The notes beneath the pieces were generated by a model, which saw nothing but the letters and a program-made list of their open reading frames with translations, had not been told where the DNA came from and did not search any database. Source: Lichtheimia corymbifera B2541 (Eukaryota; Mucoromycota; Mucoromycetes; Mucorales; Lichtheimiaceae). From it: a DNA stretch of 64,000 nucleotides. The translations under genes were made by a program, and so were the position numbers. The DNA lies in NCBI GenBank assembly GCA_000697475.1, contig JNEU01001021.1, positions 163,337-227,336 of the forward strand. The letters are read 5' to 3'. Below, in pieces: positions 12,104-21,981 of the stretch. Within the stretch, counting starts at the first letter, position 1. Each line of letters opens with the position of its first letter.

Positions 12104-12431
12104 GGGAGCATATCTCCGAAACAGCAATGTCATGTTCACATGAAGAAGGCGTTGTGTATTAAAATGATGGGATTCTTTGATTAAATCAACAAACAAATTG
12201 AATATGGGTATGATGTATCTCTATATGCTAAGTACATGTAGAAGTAATAATGGGCGTGTTTTCTCTCTCTCTGTCTGTGTGGGTGTGTGCGTGCTTGGGT
12301 GATGGGTGAAAAGGTAGACATCATGTTGATCACTTTCATATGATTCACAGCGATCTAAGCAAAAGCAGCATTGTTTAACTTTAAATCCTTCTTGTTTCCC
12401 TTTTGCACACTTACTACACACGTACATACAT
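12104..12431. other. Intergenic; promoter of hydroxyacyl-CoA dehydrogenase
   Basis: No gene. It holds a CT/GT microsatellite-like tract near 12255-12300 and a T-rich leader ending at the ATG at 12432. Confidence 0.5.
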
Positions 12432-13538
12432 ATGCTGTTCTTTACTCGTGCTCGCCCTTTGTTCAACAAGACACTTGTCAGTGCCTATAACTTTTCTACG
12501 AGTGCTCGTCAACTGAAGGACATTCGCAATGTCACTGTCATTGGTGCTGGTCTTATGGGATCTGGCATTGTGCAAGTAGCGGCTCAAGCTGACTACAAGG
12601 TGACCATGGTGGATACGACTGAAGCTGCTCTGGAAAACGGACAAAAGATCATTGGTGACTCTATCAAGCGTGTGGCTCGTAAAAAGTTCCCCGAAGATGA
12701 AGCCCAACAACAAGCCTTTATCGACAAGGCTCTCAGTAACATTAGCACTAGTACGGATGCTGTCAAAACCATTGGTAACACCGACCTTGTGGTTGAAGCT
12801 ATTGTGGAAAACATCGATGCCAAACAAACACTCTTCAAATCATTGGATGCCGTTGCTGATAAGGATACCATCTTTTGCACCAATACATCTTCGCTCCCTG
12901 TCACCAAGATTGCTGAAGCTACTTCGCCTGACCGTCGCCAACGCTTTGCTGGTTTGCACTTTTTCAACCCGGTTCCTGCTATGAAGCTCGTTGAGATTGT
13001 ACGCACTGAAGCGGTCACCGATCCTGTGTATGAGGATTTGGTTGCATTTACCAAGAAGACTGGCAAGACGCCTGTAGAATGCAAGGACACACCAGGGTAA
13101 GTTCAATACATGGATGGCCATAAAGCATCTCCAAAAATGACTCAATCCCGTTTTGGTTGATACGTAGTTTCATCGTCAACCGCTTGTTGATTCCTTACAT
13201 GATGGAAGCATTCCGTATTCTTGAACGTGGTGAAGCTAGTGCGAAGGACATTGACACGGCTATGAAGCTTGGTGCAGGCATGCCCATGGGACCGCTTGAG
13301 TTGTCTGACGTGAGTGTTGTTATATAGCATGAAAAATGTGGTTTGGACATGGCATTGATGTTGGTGTTGTATGTAGTTTGTCGGCTTGGATACCCTTAAA
13401 TTCATTGTTGATGGCTGGGCCAAGGAAGGATCCCTTGACGATGCCTATGTCAAGCCATGTGCTATTCTCGATGAACTTATCAGCCAAGGTCATTATGGAC
13501 GTAAATCAGGCAGAGGTGTTTTTGATTACTCGAAATAG
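12432..13538 (+). CDS. Mitochondrial 3-hydroxyacyl-CoA dehydrogenase (HADH family)
   Basis: Three exons: 12432-13096, 13168-13309, 13377-13538; 322 residues, normal for short-chain HADH or 3-hydroxybutyryl-CoA dehydrogenase. Residues 1-25 are basic and Ser/Thr-rich with no acids, a mitochondrial presequence. The NAD-binding fold has [15 protein letters not shown] and the acidic end of beta-2 (MVD). The catalytic His lies in [17 protein letters not shown], with its Glu partner. The C-terminal helical domain runs from [15 protein letters not shown] to GPLELSDFVGLD. It oxidises L-3-hydroxyacyl-CoA to 3-ketoacyl-CoA in beta-oxidation. The stop is only 24 bp from the stop of the convergent USP gene, so the 3' UTRs must overlap. 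Confidence 0.95.
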
Positions 13539-13562
13539 ATAATGTATTATTATGATTCTTCT

Positions 13563-15398
13563 TTACATGATATGACATGATGCATGCTTCTTTCTTAAGA
13601 AGGAATGGCGGGATTTAGTGGATGATGAGGGGGCAACAGCGTCATCAGCTTCAGCCGGGGTTTCTTGTACAGGCGCACTGTCAACGAGAACAGGGGATAA
13701 AGGGGGATAGGCACCTTTGGGATCTTTGCTGGTGGAGGGTCGTCGTAATGGCTCGTGTGATGGTGGTGGCGTTTCATGATGTTGACATTCGCGATATAGC
13801 TCGTAAAAGAATAAATAACCATCTCGGCTTAAATCTTCATAGATGGCTTGCTCGTCTTGAGGACGTAAAGGTTTGACGCGCTCACTGGTAGATAAATCAT
13901 CTTGAAATGATACATATAAGTCACCCAATCTATGCACATATATATATATAATATCATCCTTACCATGCTTCAGCCAATAATCATGACCATCCTTGAATGA
14001 CCGGGAATAAGCAATGTAATGACCAGAGAATGGAGCATGTCCTTTGTGGCATACAGCACTGCGTAAACGCATGACACCTTCAATCTTTTGGCCACAGGTA
14101 TCACAAAGAGGATCATCAGCGTTTTGGTTGAGGAAGCGATTGAAATGGATGCTGGCAGGTACAAGCACTCTTCGTTGATCTTTGGAATAGGTGCCTCGAT
14201 TGGAACAGCGATAACGTTTTAGGATGATGGGCAACACCATACGAGAGTCTGGAAACGATCCACGGTTCTGAGACTTGATTTGTTCACCCTGTTCATTGAT
14301 ACCACTGTAAAACGGGAGTAACTCCAATACCTGCCAAGCATTGACAGCAATTTCCTCCCTTCGCTCTGTCAACTTGACTTTGGTGATTGAGGACATGCTT
14401 GTCATACTGGTAGGTGAAGCCGGTGCCGAATTGGGGCTGAATTCATGCCAATCAATCTGTCGTCTAACACCGGTAACGATGCTGCTGTAGAAATGATCAA
14501 GTAGGATATTCTCGAGTCGAATGACTTGCTCATGCGAATCCGTCGGCATTGATAGTGATAAAACTCGATCCGTCGTCACTCGATCATCATCCACGTCCTT
14601 TTTGGCTCCATGGAATAACCGCATTTGGAACTATAAACATATTATACAATGAATCTACTGATGTATGCATCCTAACCCCCTGAAAAGCAGCTTACCGGAA
14701 GATATGGAAGGTCAAATGCTTCGGTCAAAAATAGTAGCAGCTCACTTGCATCTTCTTGTCGCCAAGAACCGCGTTCACTCTTGCCATTCCAACCAGCAGC
14801 TTGAAGGGCTTCACGTAGTTGTACAACGACATGTCTCCGTACCAACTGGCCTTTGCGCATCGTGTTGACGAAAAGACGTAATGCAGTTTGTAGTGTTGCT
14901 TTTTCAGGTTGATCGGAAGAGGTATCATATGTTAATAAAGGATCAAATGCCTAGATATCATTAGTGATAAAGAAAAGGGGGATAGACAGCTATATATCCA
15001 CTTACCATAAGAGAGATGAACATGGCAAATAGTAAAGCATCGATATAACAACTGGTACCACCATCGTTTTCAGCGCCTAACATGGAGCTACCAGGCTCAG
15101 GTGTCGTATGTAAAAGTCCATGGTAAGCTTCTTCGTAATGGTCGAGCTCGATCATGGCCCGCTTCAAGTCCCAAGCATTGGCAGCGAGTAGGTCATGGAT
15201 ATGCTTGTCTTCTAGTTGCAAATGAAAGGTACGTTCTGCATAGTCGGCCAATGAGGACATTGAGGATAGCTGATCTCGGGTCAGGCCGTCTTTGGTAAAT
15301 GCTGAAGCTCGTTTCTTTCTATGCTTGATGGACCATCGTTGACGAATACTGTGATAAGAGAATGGACGTTGCTTGGATTCCTTCCTCGGTAGCTTCAT
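13563..15398 (-). CDS. Ubiquitin-specific protease (USP/UCH family 1) with C-terminal CaaX-like box
   Basis: Three exons: 15006-15398, 14696-14950, 13563-14630; 571 residues. The N-terminus is basic. A UBA-like helical region (DLLAANAWDLKRAMIELDHY) is followed by the Cys box GGTSCYIDALLFAMF. USP core motifs include QEDASELLLFLTEAF, LPIILKRYRC, a CxxC at CDTC, and the His box HAPFSGHYIAYSR. The YLFFYEL strand closes the fold. The tail is Pro/Ser-rich and ends in a basic patch (FLRKKH) followed by CHIM, which fits a CaaX prenylation signal. The expected activity is removal of ubiquitin from substrates, perhaps at membranes. The ATG at 15398 is preferred over an upstream in-frame ATG (15530) that would add a hydrophobic leader. 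An AT-rich open stretch at 13930-13963 looks intron-like, but removing it breaks the frame. Confidence 0.9.
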
Positions 15399-17283
15399 TG
15401 GCTTGCATCCTCCACTCGAGAAAACGGGAGTCAAGGAGATGGCAAAAGGAATGGTGAAAGGTAAGAAAAGAGAGAGAGAAAAAAGAGTAAGAGACTCACA
15501 ATCTCCACCCCACACAACCCACCAACCCAACCCACTCGGGGAAATCGCCCTTCCCTTTTAGGATGTGCTCACACATTCATATGAGAGGATCCTTCATGTA
15601 TGACATTTGCCGAGTTACCTATATTGTAACATGTGTTTGTATTATATCCACAAAGTATATGAATACCTTGACATTGCCATGCGACCAATGTTCTGTTAGC
15701 ATGAACAACACCAGATGACAAGAGAATTAAAGTTTGGTGAACCCAAAAACGATTAATCACCTGGTCCGTTACCCCGCTCCATTGTTATGGAAATCTACCG
15801 TGCCTTTTTTGGTCATTGTCCATGGCAACGCTAATTGTACACATTGAAGCAAATAAAATCTTTCTTCCTTATTACTACTCCTCCTCGAGATTGACTTGGT
15901 TTCAGGAGCTGAAATTTGTTTACGTCAGGGCAGCATTTGTCAACCACTGGGCTCTTAATAACTTTTGTAAATGCACTCTTCAGGGCACGATTGGAAGCGT
16001 TAGCATTTTGAAAGAAGAGACCTATTTATACATGGTCTTTGTTATGGACTACTTCTACTACCAGTGACCTATCTCCAAATGCCAAACAGCGGAAACAGAA
16101 ATTGTGGTTTCATTCATCTCAATGATCGGCTATTTGAAGGGACGAGGTACGCTATCGTATGGTTTTTAGAGTCAGATAATACAAGCCCAATCATCTCTCT
16201 ATAATATACAAGCGCATAAAGCCATCCATGTTAATTATCCAAAGGAAGATGTGCGTTGTTGTCAAGCTTTCCTAACTGGAGTCCATATCATCTCGAAACC
16301 TGATTAATACATGAAAAGAGGAACAATCACTCTCCTGGTGGGATGAACGCCCTACACTCTTATCTGTGCTATAATAAATCATTGATGGGAAAGACAAGTT
16401 TAACTATTATCATGATGCTATTATCCTTTAATCACTTTTTACAGGAAAGATCTTGGTATTTAGCCAGTGCAATGCGAAAAGGAACTTGCACACATGACGT
16501 AATTTTATGGAATGCTGTAACTGCTGCATTCATCATCATGGGACATGGTGCAACTTTGAAATACGAGACCAAGGTTTCATTAGTAAACTTGAGCACGGCA
16601 TCAAACCGTGATGAACGTTTGGCTAGTGCTTTATCACGTGGGTGAGCTCTTAATCATCATTGAGCAGCTAGCTAGTGTATCTAACAACCTGTATCAGAAT
16701 CGTCCAACGTCGTATACATGGGCATATGACCACTGCAGTTTAGCATCCGCTGAGCAGGGATCATGATTATGATGATATTGGGTATACATGATTAGTTTGG
16801 AACATTTTAGTACGTCTTGGACACTATTTTAATACGTAACAGGAAAGGGAACTACAATAACAAGATTGACAATGAATGCCTGGATATAATACAAAGCGTG
16901 TTGTGAGAAGGGAGGTGTGGGATCATTATTAGTATTATATGCATGATTGTTGCACAATACAAGCATATATACACCGTGCGCACCGGCAGTGTGGGTACAT
17001 ACCCAGGAACCAATTCGGAATGATGACGGGGGGGGGGAGGAAAGCGATATCGACTGGTGTATCGTATTCTCTCTCCTTTCTCGCTCCAATCTGCCGATTA
17101 CATAGAGTTGATTATTCACATGGCTGAACGGGATGATATCTCATGAGACGATCGGCTGATAAGCCAATGTTTTTAAAAAGAAAATGAACTCGATTTTAGA
17201 TTTCCCCATTTCTCTTTTTTTCTTTTCTCTTTTTTTTTTCCCTACAAACACACATCACATACTTTAATCAACAACTCAGCATC
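15399..17283. other. Intergenic region, 1.9 kb, no gene recognised
   Basis: Short open frames on both strands (for example 15816-16067 and 16343-16645 on plus) have no domains, no splice logic and AT-rich codons. A run of nine G residues lies near 17029. The last 90 bases are T/C-rich and form the leader of the gene at 17284. Confidence 0.5.
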
Positions 17284-17958
17284 ATGGCCTTCCATCGTAT
17301 TGCGTTTGCAGAAGACGTGATGAGCCAGGATAGTTCAATTTCGCCAGCCCTCCTTTACGACGAGATGGACTTTCCACCGCTTCAAGATGGATGGCAGTTG
17401 CTGAATGAGGCGGATGCTGACGACGACGACGATGACCATCATCATCATGCATTTGTGCACAAGGTGGTTCCACAAGAATGGGATTGGCAGTGTATTACAA
17501 AAGAACATCGACCCGCATTGTATGCCCAAGTAGCTAGTCGTGCTCTTGATGACGATGACTCCACCAACACCACCGCTGCTACGTTTACTTTACCTGTGGT
17601 TGCAAAGCCAGCTCGTCGACGTTCCTCTTTGCTCCGCAAAGCAACCGATACATGGCATCCCACCACTTTCGAATCGCAACACGATCTAGGAGATGAGCTC
17701 CATGGTCAATATAAATCGTCTCATCGTCGTCTTCGTCGTTCCATGAAGCTTTCAGCAAAACAACGACCTCGTCGCCAACGCTATACGACCTCTGTTGTAT
17801 TTGATCATGGCCATCATCATTCTTCTCCCGTGGACGAACAAGGTCGTAAACGACGTCAACGCACTACTACTACCACCAAAGGATCATCATCCACCTCATC
17901 CAACAACAAAAAGATAGCATTGGAGCAAGGACTGGATTGGGTAGTGTCTTTCCCTTAA
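17284..17958 (+). CDS. Basic, low-complexity protein, unknown function
   Basis: Single exon, 224 residues. It opens with a moderately conserved-looking segment (LLYDEMDFPPLQDGWQLLNE), then Asp/His runs at about residues 46-56, then VPQEWDWQCI. The second half is rich in Arg, His, Ser and Thr (RHRRLRRS-like stretches, poly-Thr, poly-Ser). Several RRRSS-type sites could be kinase targets. There is no membrane segment or recognisable fold. Acidic first third and basic last two thirds suggest a disordered regulatory or nucleic-acid-binding protein. It is preceded by a strong CT tract and an ATG in a good context (ATC before ATG). Confidence 0.6.
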   Translation: MAFHRIAFAEDVMSQDSSISPALLYDEMDFPPLQDGWQLLNEADADDDDDDHHHHAFVHKVVPQEWDWQCITKEHRPALYAQVASRALDDDDSTNTTAATFTLPVVAKPARRRSSLLRKATDTWHPTTFESQHDLGDELHGQYKSSHRRLRRSMKLSAKQRPRRQRYTTSVVFDHGHHHSSPVDEQGRKRRQRTTTTTKGSSSTSSNNKKIALEQGLDWVVSFP

Positions 17959-18970
17959 ACAAGTCAATTCCTCCCCTTTGCAGATCTTCCTCTCATGCAC
18001 CTTTACTATTGGCCACTCCTCCTCCAACAATCAATATATCTATTACGTATATATCACACCCACCATCACCCTTGGCTTTTTCTAAATACACATATGGAGG
18101 CTTGGGAGAATTTATAGAAAACTATGCTGTCACTGCTATTATGTATGATGTCAAATTGGTTGAATGAGTGGTGGGAAGCCTGCCAAGTATGCAGCATGTT
18201 ACATGATGATGAAAATGGGAACGACGAGCGATGGTGGCCAATAAGATCCAATAGATGCATCAAGGTAAATCACGTTGCATCCTAAAGGTGGTTTTCCACA
18301 AGATCAAAGATGTATGTACTCTATTACGATCCACCACCCATCTCGGTTAAAATAGCCATTATTATATAAGGGAAGTGAGGTGTAGTGTGAGTGAGAGTGA
18401 GAGTGTTGTGTGAGGAGACAAGATGCAAATGAACAACAACAAATCCCCCGTCACTGACATTAGGGAAATCGGTTGATGTGCATGATATTGCGCATATTGC
18501 AGGTGAAGGATTCCTTTAGAGGATTAGTATCAATCATCACGCACCTATGTACAAGTATTTCAACTTTCAGCATGTAAATTGTTGTTCCACATACGCTGTT
18601 GTGATTGTTGTTGTTGTGTATAGGAGAATAATCGAACATACTCATGGGGCGCAACAAACGCACGAGCGCCAAATGGGGCGTGTAAATTGTATACGGCAAA
18701 CATTAACCTTGTATATATATTACAATAAAGAAAAAGAGGCGTACATATATAGGTTGAATATGTTGTGTGTTACTGTTTGGATATTGTTTATCTGTTTCGA
18801 TGTGGAGGTACTCTACAAACAAAAAGTGTGATAGAGAGAGCGATGCATATGATGGGCAAAAAGACAACCGTGAGCAAAGTGCCCTGCTGGTACTATAAAA
18901 GCACACCGCTCTAAGGCATCTCTCTTTCTCTCTCCGGTTGCATCACACGCACTCTTTTCCACACTATATC
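17959..18970. other. Intergenic region, no gene recognised
   Basis: About 1 kb with GTGAGTGAGAGTGAGAG simple sequence near 18380-18410 and scattered short frames. A TATAAAA at 18894 belongs to the gene at 18971. Confidence 0.5.
18894..18900 (+). promoter_or_regulatory. TATA box of the ORF at 18971
   Basis: TATAAAA lies 77 bases before the ATG, followed by a CT-rich leader. Confidence 0.55.
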
Positions 18971-19495
18971 ATGGTCAGTTGTCTTTTACATGCGTTACCA
19001 CCTATCACCCCGACACATCCTCTTGTCACCAATGACCCTGTGGATGAAAAACAAGACATCAAAGAAAATACAACAGCACATAGCACGGCTGGATTTGATG
19101 GGATCATTCGGACCTTGATGGCGATCGTGTCCATGAACAACACCACGGGTCTTGTATCAAAAGCGATGACACTGCTCAATGAAAAAACGAGCAGTTTGAT
19201 CCCAGACACCTTAATGAACAACCACAATGCATTGATCTCTGCAGCAGCCACTTTGCTGAAGACCAGGAATTCATTGCCACCACCTGCACTACAACAACCC
19301 CCTTTATGGTCGTATACGCATGCTCATGTAAGAGATGTGCGTATCAATTCTGATGAGCTCCGTATGCTTGCTGTCGAGAAAACTATGATGCGTCGAGCAA
19401 AAATCGTACGTCCCCTGCGTAATAGGCAGTTTCTGACAAGACGCCAGGATGACTTTGTTTGGGGAGTCAAATCAAGTCTGAGGTACTCTTTATAA
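18971..19495 (+). CDS. Hypothetical protein, 174 residues
   Basis: Single exon with a TATA box upstream. It has a short N-terminal apolar stretch (VSCLLHALPPI) too weak for a clear signal peptide. A predicted helical part rich in Met, Leu and Thr (residues 45-100) contains two similar segments, VSKAMTLLNEKTSSLIP and ALISAAATLLKTRNSLPPP. The C-terminus is basic, with RPLRNRQFLTRRQDDFVWG. The repeated helix hints at an internal duplication. No family is recognised. A TG microsatellite follows at 19632-19650. Confidence 0.55.
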   Translation: MVSCLLHALPPITPTHPLVTNDPVDEKQDIKENTTAHSTAGFDGIIRTLMAIVSMNNTTGLVSKAMTLLNEKTSSLIPDTLMNNHNALISAAATLLKTRNSLPPPALQQPPLWSYTHAHVRDVRINSDELRMLAVEKTMMRRAKIVRPLRNRQFLTRRQDDFVWGVKSSLRYSL

Positions 19496-19768
19496 AAGAA
19501 CCTTCTTCGTCGCTAGTACTATGCATCATGTTCCTCAATGTTTCTTTGTATTGTAAATTGTATCATATCATCTCATTGCCATTATCCACAACAAATAAAA
19601 AAAGTTCTCATTTCTTTCAGTTACATTCATTGTGTGTGTGTGTGTGTGTGGAAAAGGGAAATGCTATTGCATGTCGCATGATTGGATCTGACGTTCAAAA
19701 GCTATTGTGTATCCACCGCTGAATTACTCCTCTTCTCTTCCTTCTTCTTTATTATACATATCCTCAAT

Positions 19769-21255
19769 ATGAGTGCAAAGCTCCCCTTCCAAAAGAAAGC
19801 TGGTTTTCGACCGCAATTCAATCGCAACAACAAATTCGGTTTTGGCGATGACGACGATGACCAGGATGAGCAAGATCAAGTGTCGATGGTCACCGGCTTT
19901 GAAGATAACAAGTTGCAAGAGTAAGTAGTGTTGCCTTTTTTTTTTCTTATGGTGCCAAGGAAACCCAATCCCCTCTTTGATCCCTTCCCCTTCCCATTGC
20001 GTCGGTTGATCAGTTGACTGATTGCTTTACTTCCGTCAAAGAGGAACGTGTTGGCTTCGTTATATCCTTGCTGCGCCCAACCAACCCGATATCCAATTAC
20101 ACACACAATGTTAACGCATATCCTCGCATCATCTTTAAAGGTTGAACGACAAGCCCGAGGAGAAACCGTTGACGATTACACCCGTCTTTAGCGAGAATTG
20201 GCGTACCAAACGGCGGAAGCTCTTTGTTCCAACCGGTGCAGCAACTCAATCATCAACACAGTCCCAACAAACACCTGAAGTACTTGGACAACAGAGTCAG
20301 ACATTTGGCCTTCAAGTCAAAAGCAGATCAACAACAACGACATCCACAGATGATAATCAAGAATCAACACAAGTCGCAGCAGATACCACCACAGTGGAGG
20401 ATACGGTAGTGGAGGAACGGGTGAAAACCCTTGATGAACAAGCTGCTGAAGCATTGATGAAGGGTAAGTGATCATGGATGAGAGATGACTTGGGTTGAAT
20501 GTTCTTTTAACAAATTGGATTTATATATAGAGGCAACACAAGATGAGGACGAGAATGCTGAGCGTATGGTGATTCCAGCAGATGAAACCGAAGCCTTTCG
20601 TGAAGATGTGAAAACACGGCCCGATGAAGCTACCATGGAAGATTATGAGCGCGTTCCAGTAGAACAATTTGGTGCGGCATTACTGCGTGGTTTGGGATGG
20701 AAAGAAGGCGAAGGCATTGGTCGAAATAGAAAAAACATGCCGTAAGTGAAAGGATATCATTGTGTGAAATGTACCATTGTGATCTAATATCTACATTGTC
20801 AATTTAGCTTACCAAAGCCATTCGAACCTGCCAAGCAGCGAGAAGCATTACTTGGTCTTGGCGCCAAACCAGAAGATGTAACCAATGGCAAAAAGAAGGA
20901 TAGACGCAGTGCATATGTATACAAGGAGACCAGCTTGTTTAAAAAGGTGGCAAAGAGAAATTTGGAAGAACGTGAAGGTGGTGGTGGCGGCAGCAGCGAC
21001 ACAAGCGAGAATGATTCGAGAAGCAGTTCACGAAACAGCAGCAAAAGCCGTCATCGTAGTCGAAGCCGTAGCCCAGGACGCAGTAGTAGCAGTCGCCATA
21101 GCAGCAAAAGTCGTCATCGTAGTCGAAGCCGAGATCGTCATAGCAGTAGCAGCAGTCGTCATAGCAGCCGTCATTCAAGCCGTGATAGGGATAGCAGCAG
21201 TCGTCGACGGAGGCGATCACGCTCTAGAGACTCCCATCGTTCTAGTCGACGTTAA
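19769..21255 (+). CDS. SPP2: Pre-mRNA splicing factor Spp2 (G-patch), with RS-rich tail
   Basis: Four exons: 19769-19920, 20141-20463, 20531-20741, 20808-21255; 377 residues. The Spp2/GPKOW G-patch is at residues 200-235 (YERVPVEQFGAALLRGLGW, then EGEGIGRN). It is preceded by a disordered region and followed by a basic linker. The last 90 residues are almost pure Ser, Arg and His dipeptides (RSRSRSPGRSSSSR type), an SR-like tail absent from budding yeast Spp2. Spp2 activates the DEAH helicase Prp2 in the first catalytic step of splicing. The first intron, 220 nt, is the longest clear intron in the window. The start ATG follows CTCAAT and is the first in the frame. Confidence 0.9.
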
Positions 21256-21382
21256 ATAAACATCCCAGCATTTCCGTTTTGTATATATTTTGGTTTATGC
21301 GCTATAAGGTTACCTAAGCTGTCCCTTTTCAGGACATGGATTTTGTTGCACCAAAGATCAGCGTACTTGGTATGTGCGCGCA

Positions 21383-21440
21383 TCGTTTGTTAAATAAACT
21401 ATTTTGCCGCCTCGTTTGTTAAATAAACTATTTTGCCGCC
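21383..21440. repeat. 29-bp perfect tandem duplication (two copies)
   Basis: The unit beginning TCGTTTGTTAAATAAACT and ending TTGCCGCC occurs at 21383-21411 and again at 21412-21440, followed by the first bases of a third copy (TCGTT). Confidence 0.95.
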
Positions 21441-21885
21441 TCGTTCGACAGAGGAAATCCCGAGCCGCATTTAATATATCGCTCTCTCATTGAATAGCAT
21501 TGTATACCCACTAGAGTAAATGCTCAAATTAACCCGAAATCTGAAAAATTCACAGACTATCATGCAAAGTAGCTTAGTAATTGTATTTGTTTGAACGCAA
21601 GAAGTATATCCGGAATCCGTGTCAAGGACCGAAACTACACTAGACTACCAATTTCTATTCCCACATTGTCCGCTACCCAACATTTTTGTACCTGGGGTGA
21701 TGATAAATTTCTTCATTGAAAGGTGTATGAGGCGAAGTTATAAGTCATATTCAGCCACACACGTTTTCTTTGGAATACTGTATCCATGTGTCATTGGCCT
21801 ACATATATTAGGATGGTTACTGACATGAGCCATCAGCTGTCTTTGTCGGGCTTCTCTACCACGTGTCACAGATAATCCCAACTGG

Positions 21886-21893
21886 TATATAAA
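21886..21893 (+). promoter_or_regulatory. TATA box of the first P450-reductase gene
   Basis: TATATAAA, 96 bases before the ATG at 21982. The paralogue on the minus strand also has TATATAAA (53821-53828), closer to its start. Confidence 0.6.
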
Positions 21894-21981
21894 CCATGGC
21901 TTCTGTTCCCGCTTTTTCTCCACAACCTCCGTATCACCACCGCCCATTTTTGTTTAACCTTATCTTTCTTTTGCCCCACAC

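Larger units (their letters stand above)
21256..21981. other. Intergenic; 29-bp tandem duplication and P450 promoter
   Basis: It contains a perfect 29-bp direct duplication at 21383-21440 and a TATA box at 21886. No gene is seen. Confidence 0.6.

Noticed and set aside
13930..13963. A 34-nt intron in the USP gene (GTAAGG...CATAG)
   Set aside because: Removing it creates an immediate stop. Keeping it leads in frame to the conserved YLFFYEL strand.
16343..16645. 100-codon plus ORF in the 15.4-17.3 kb spacer
   Set aside because: No motif, no promoter context, no splice partners. Consistent with chance in AT-rich DNA.
20939..21259. Other-frame ORFs across the Spp2 RS tail (Ala/Val-rich plus, Cys/Tyr-rich minus)
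   Set aside because: Shadows of the AGC/CGT repeat-like codons of the RS tail. The frame continuous with the G-patch exons is the real one.
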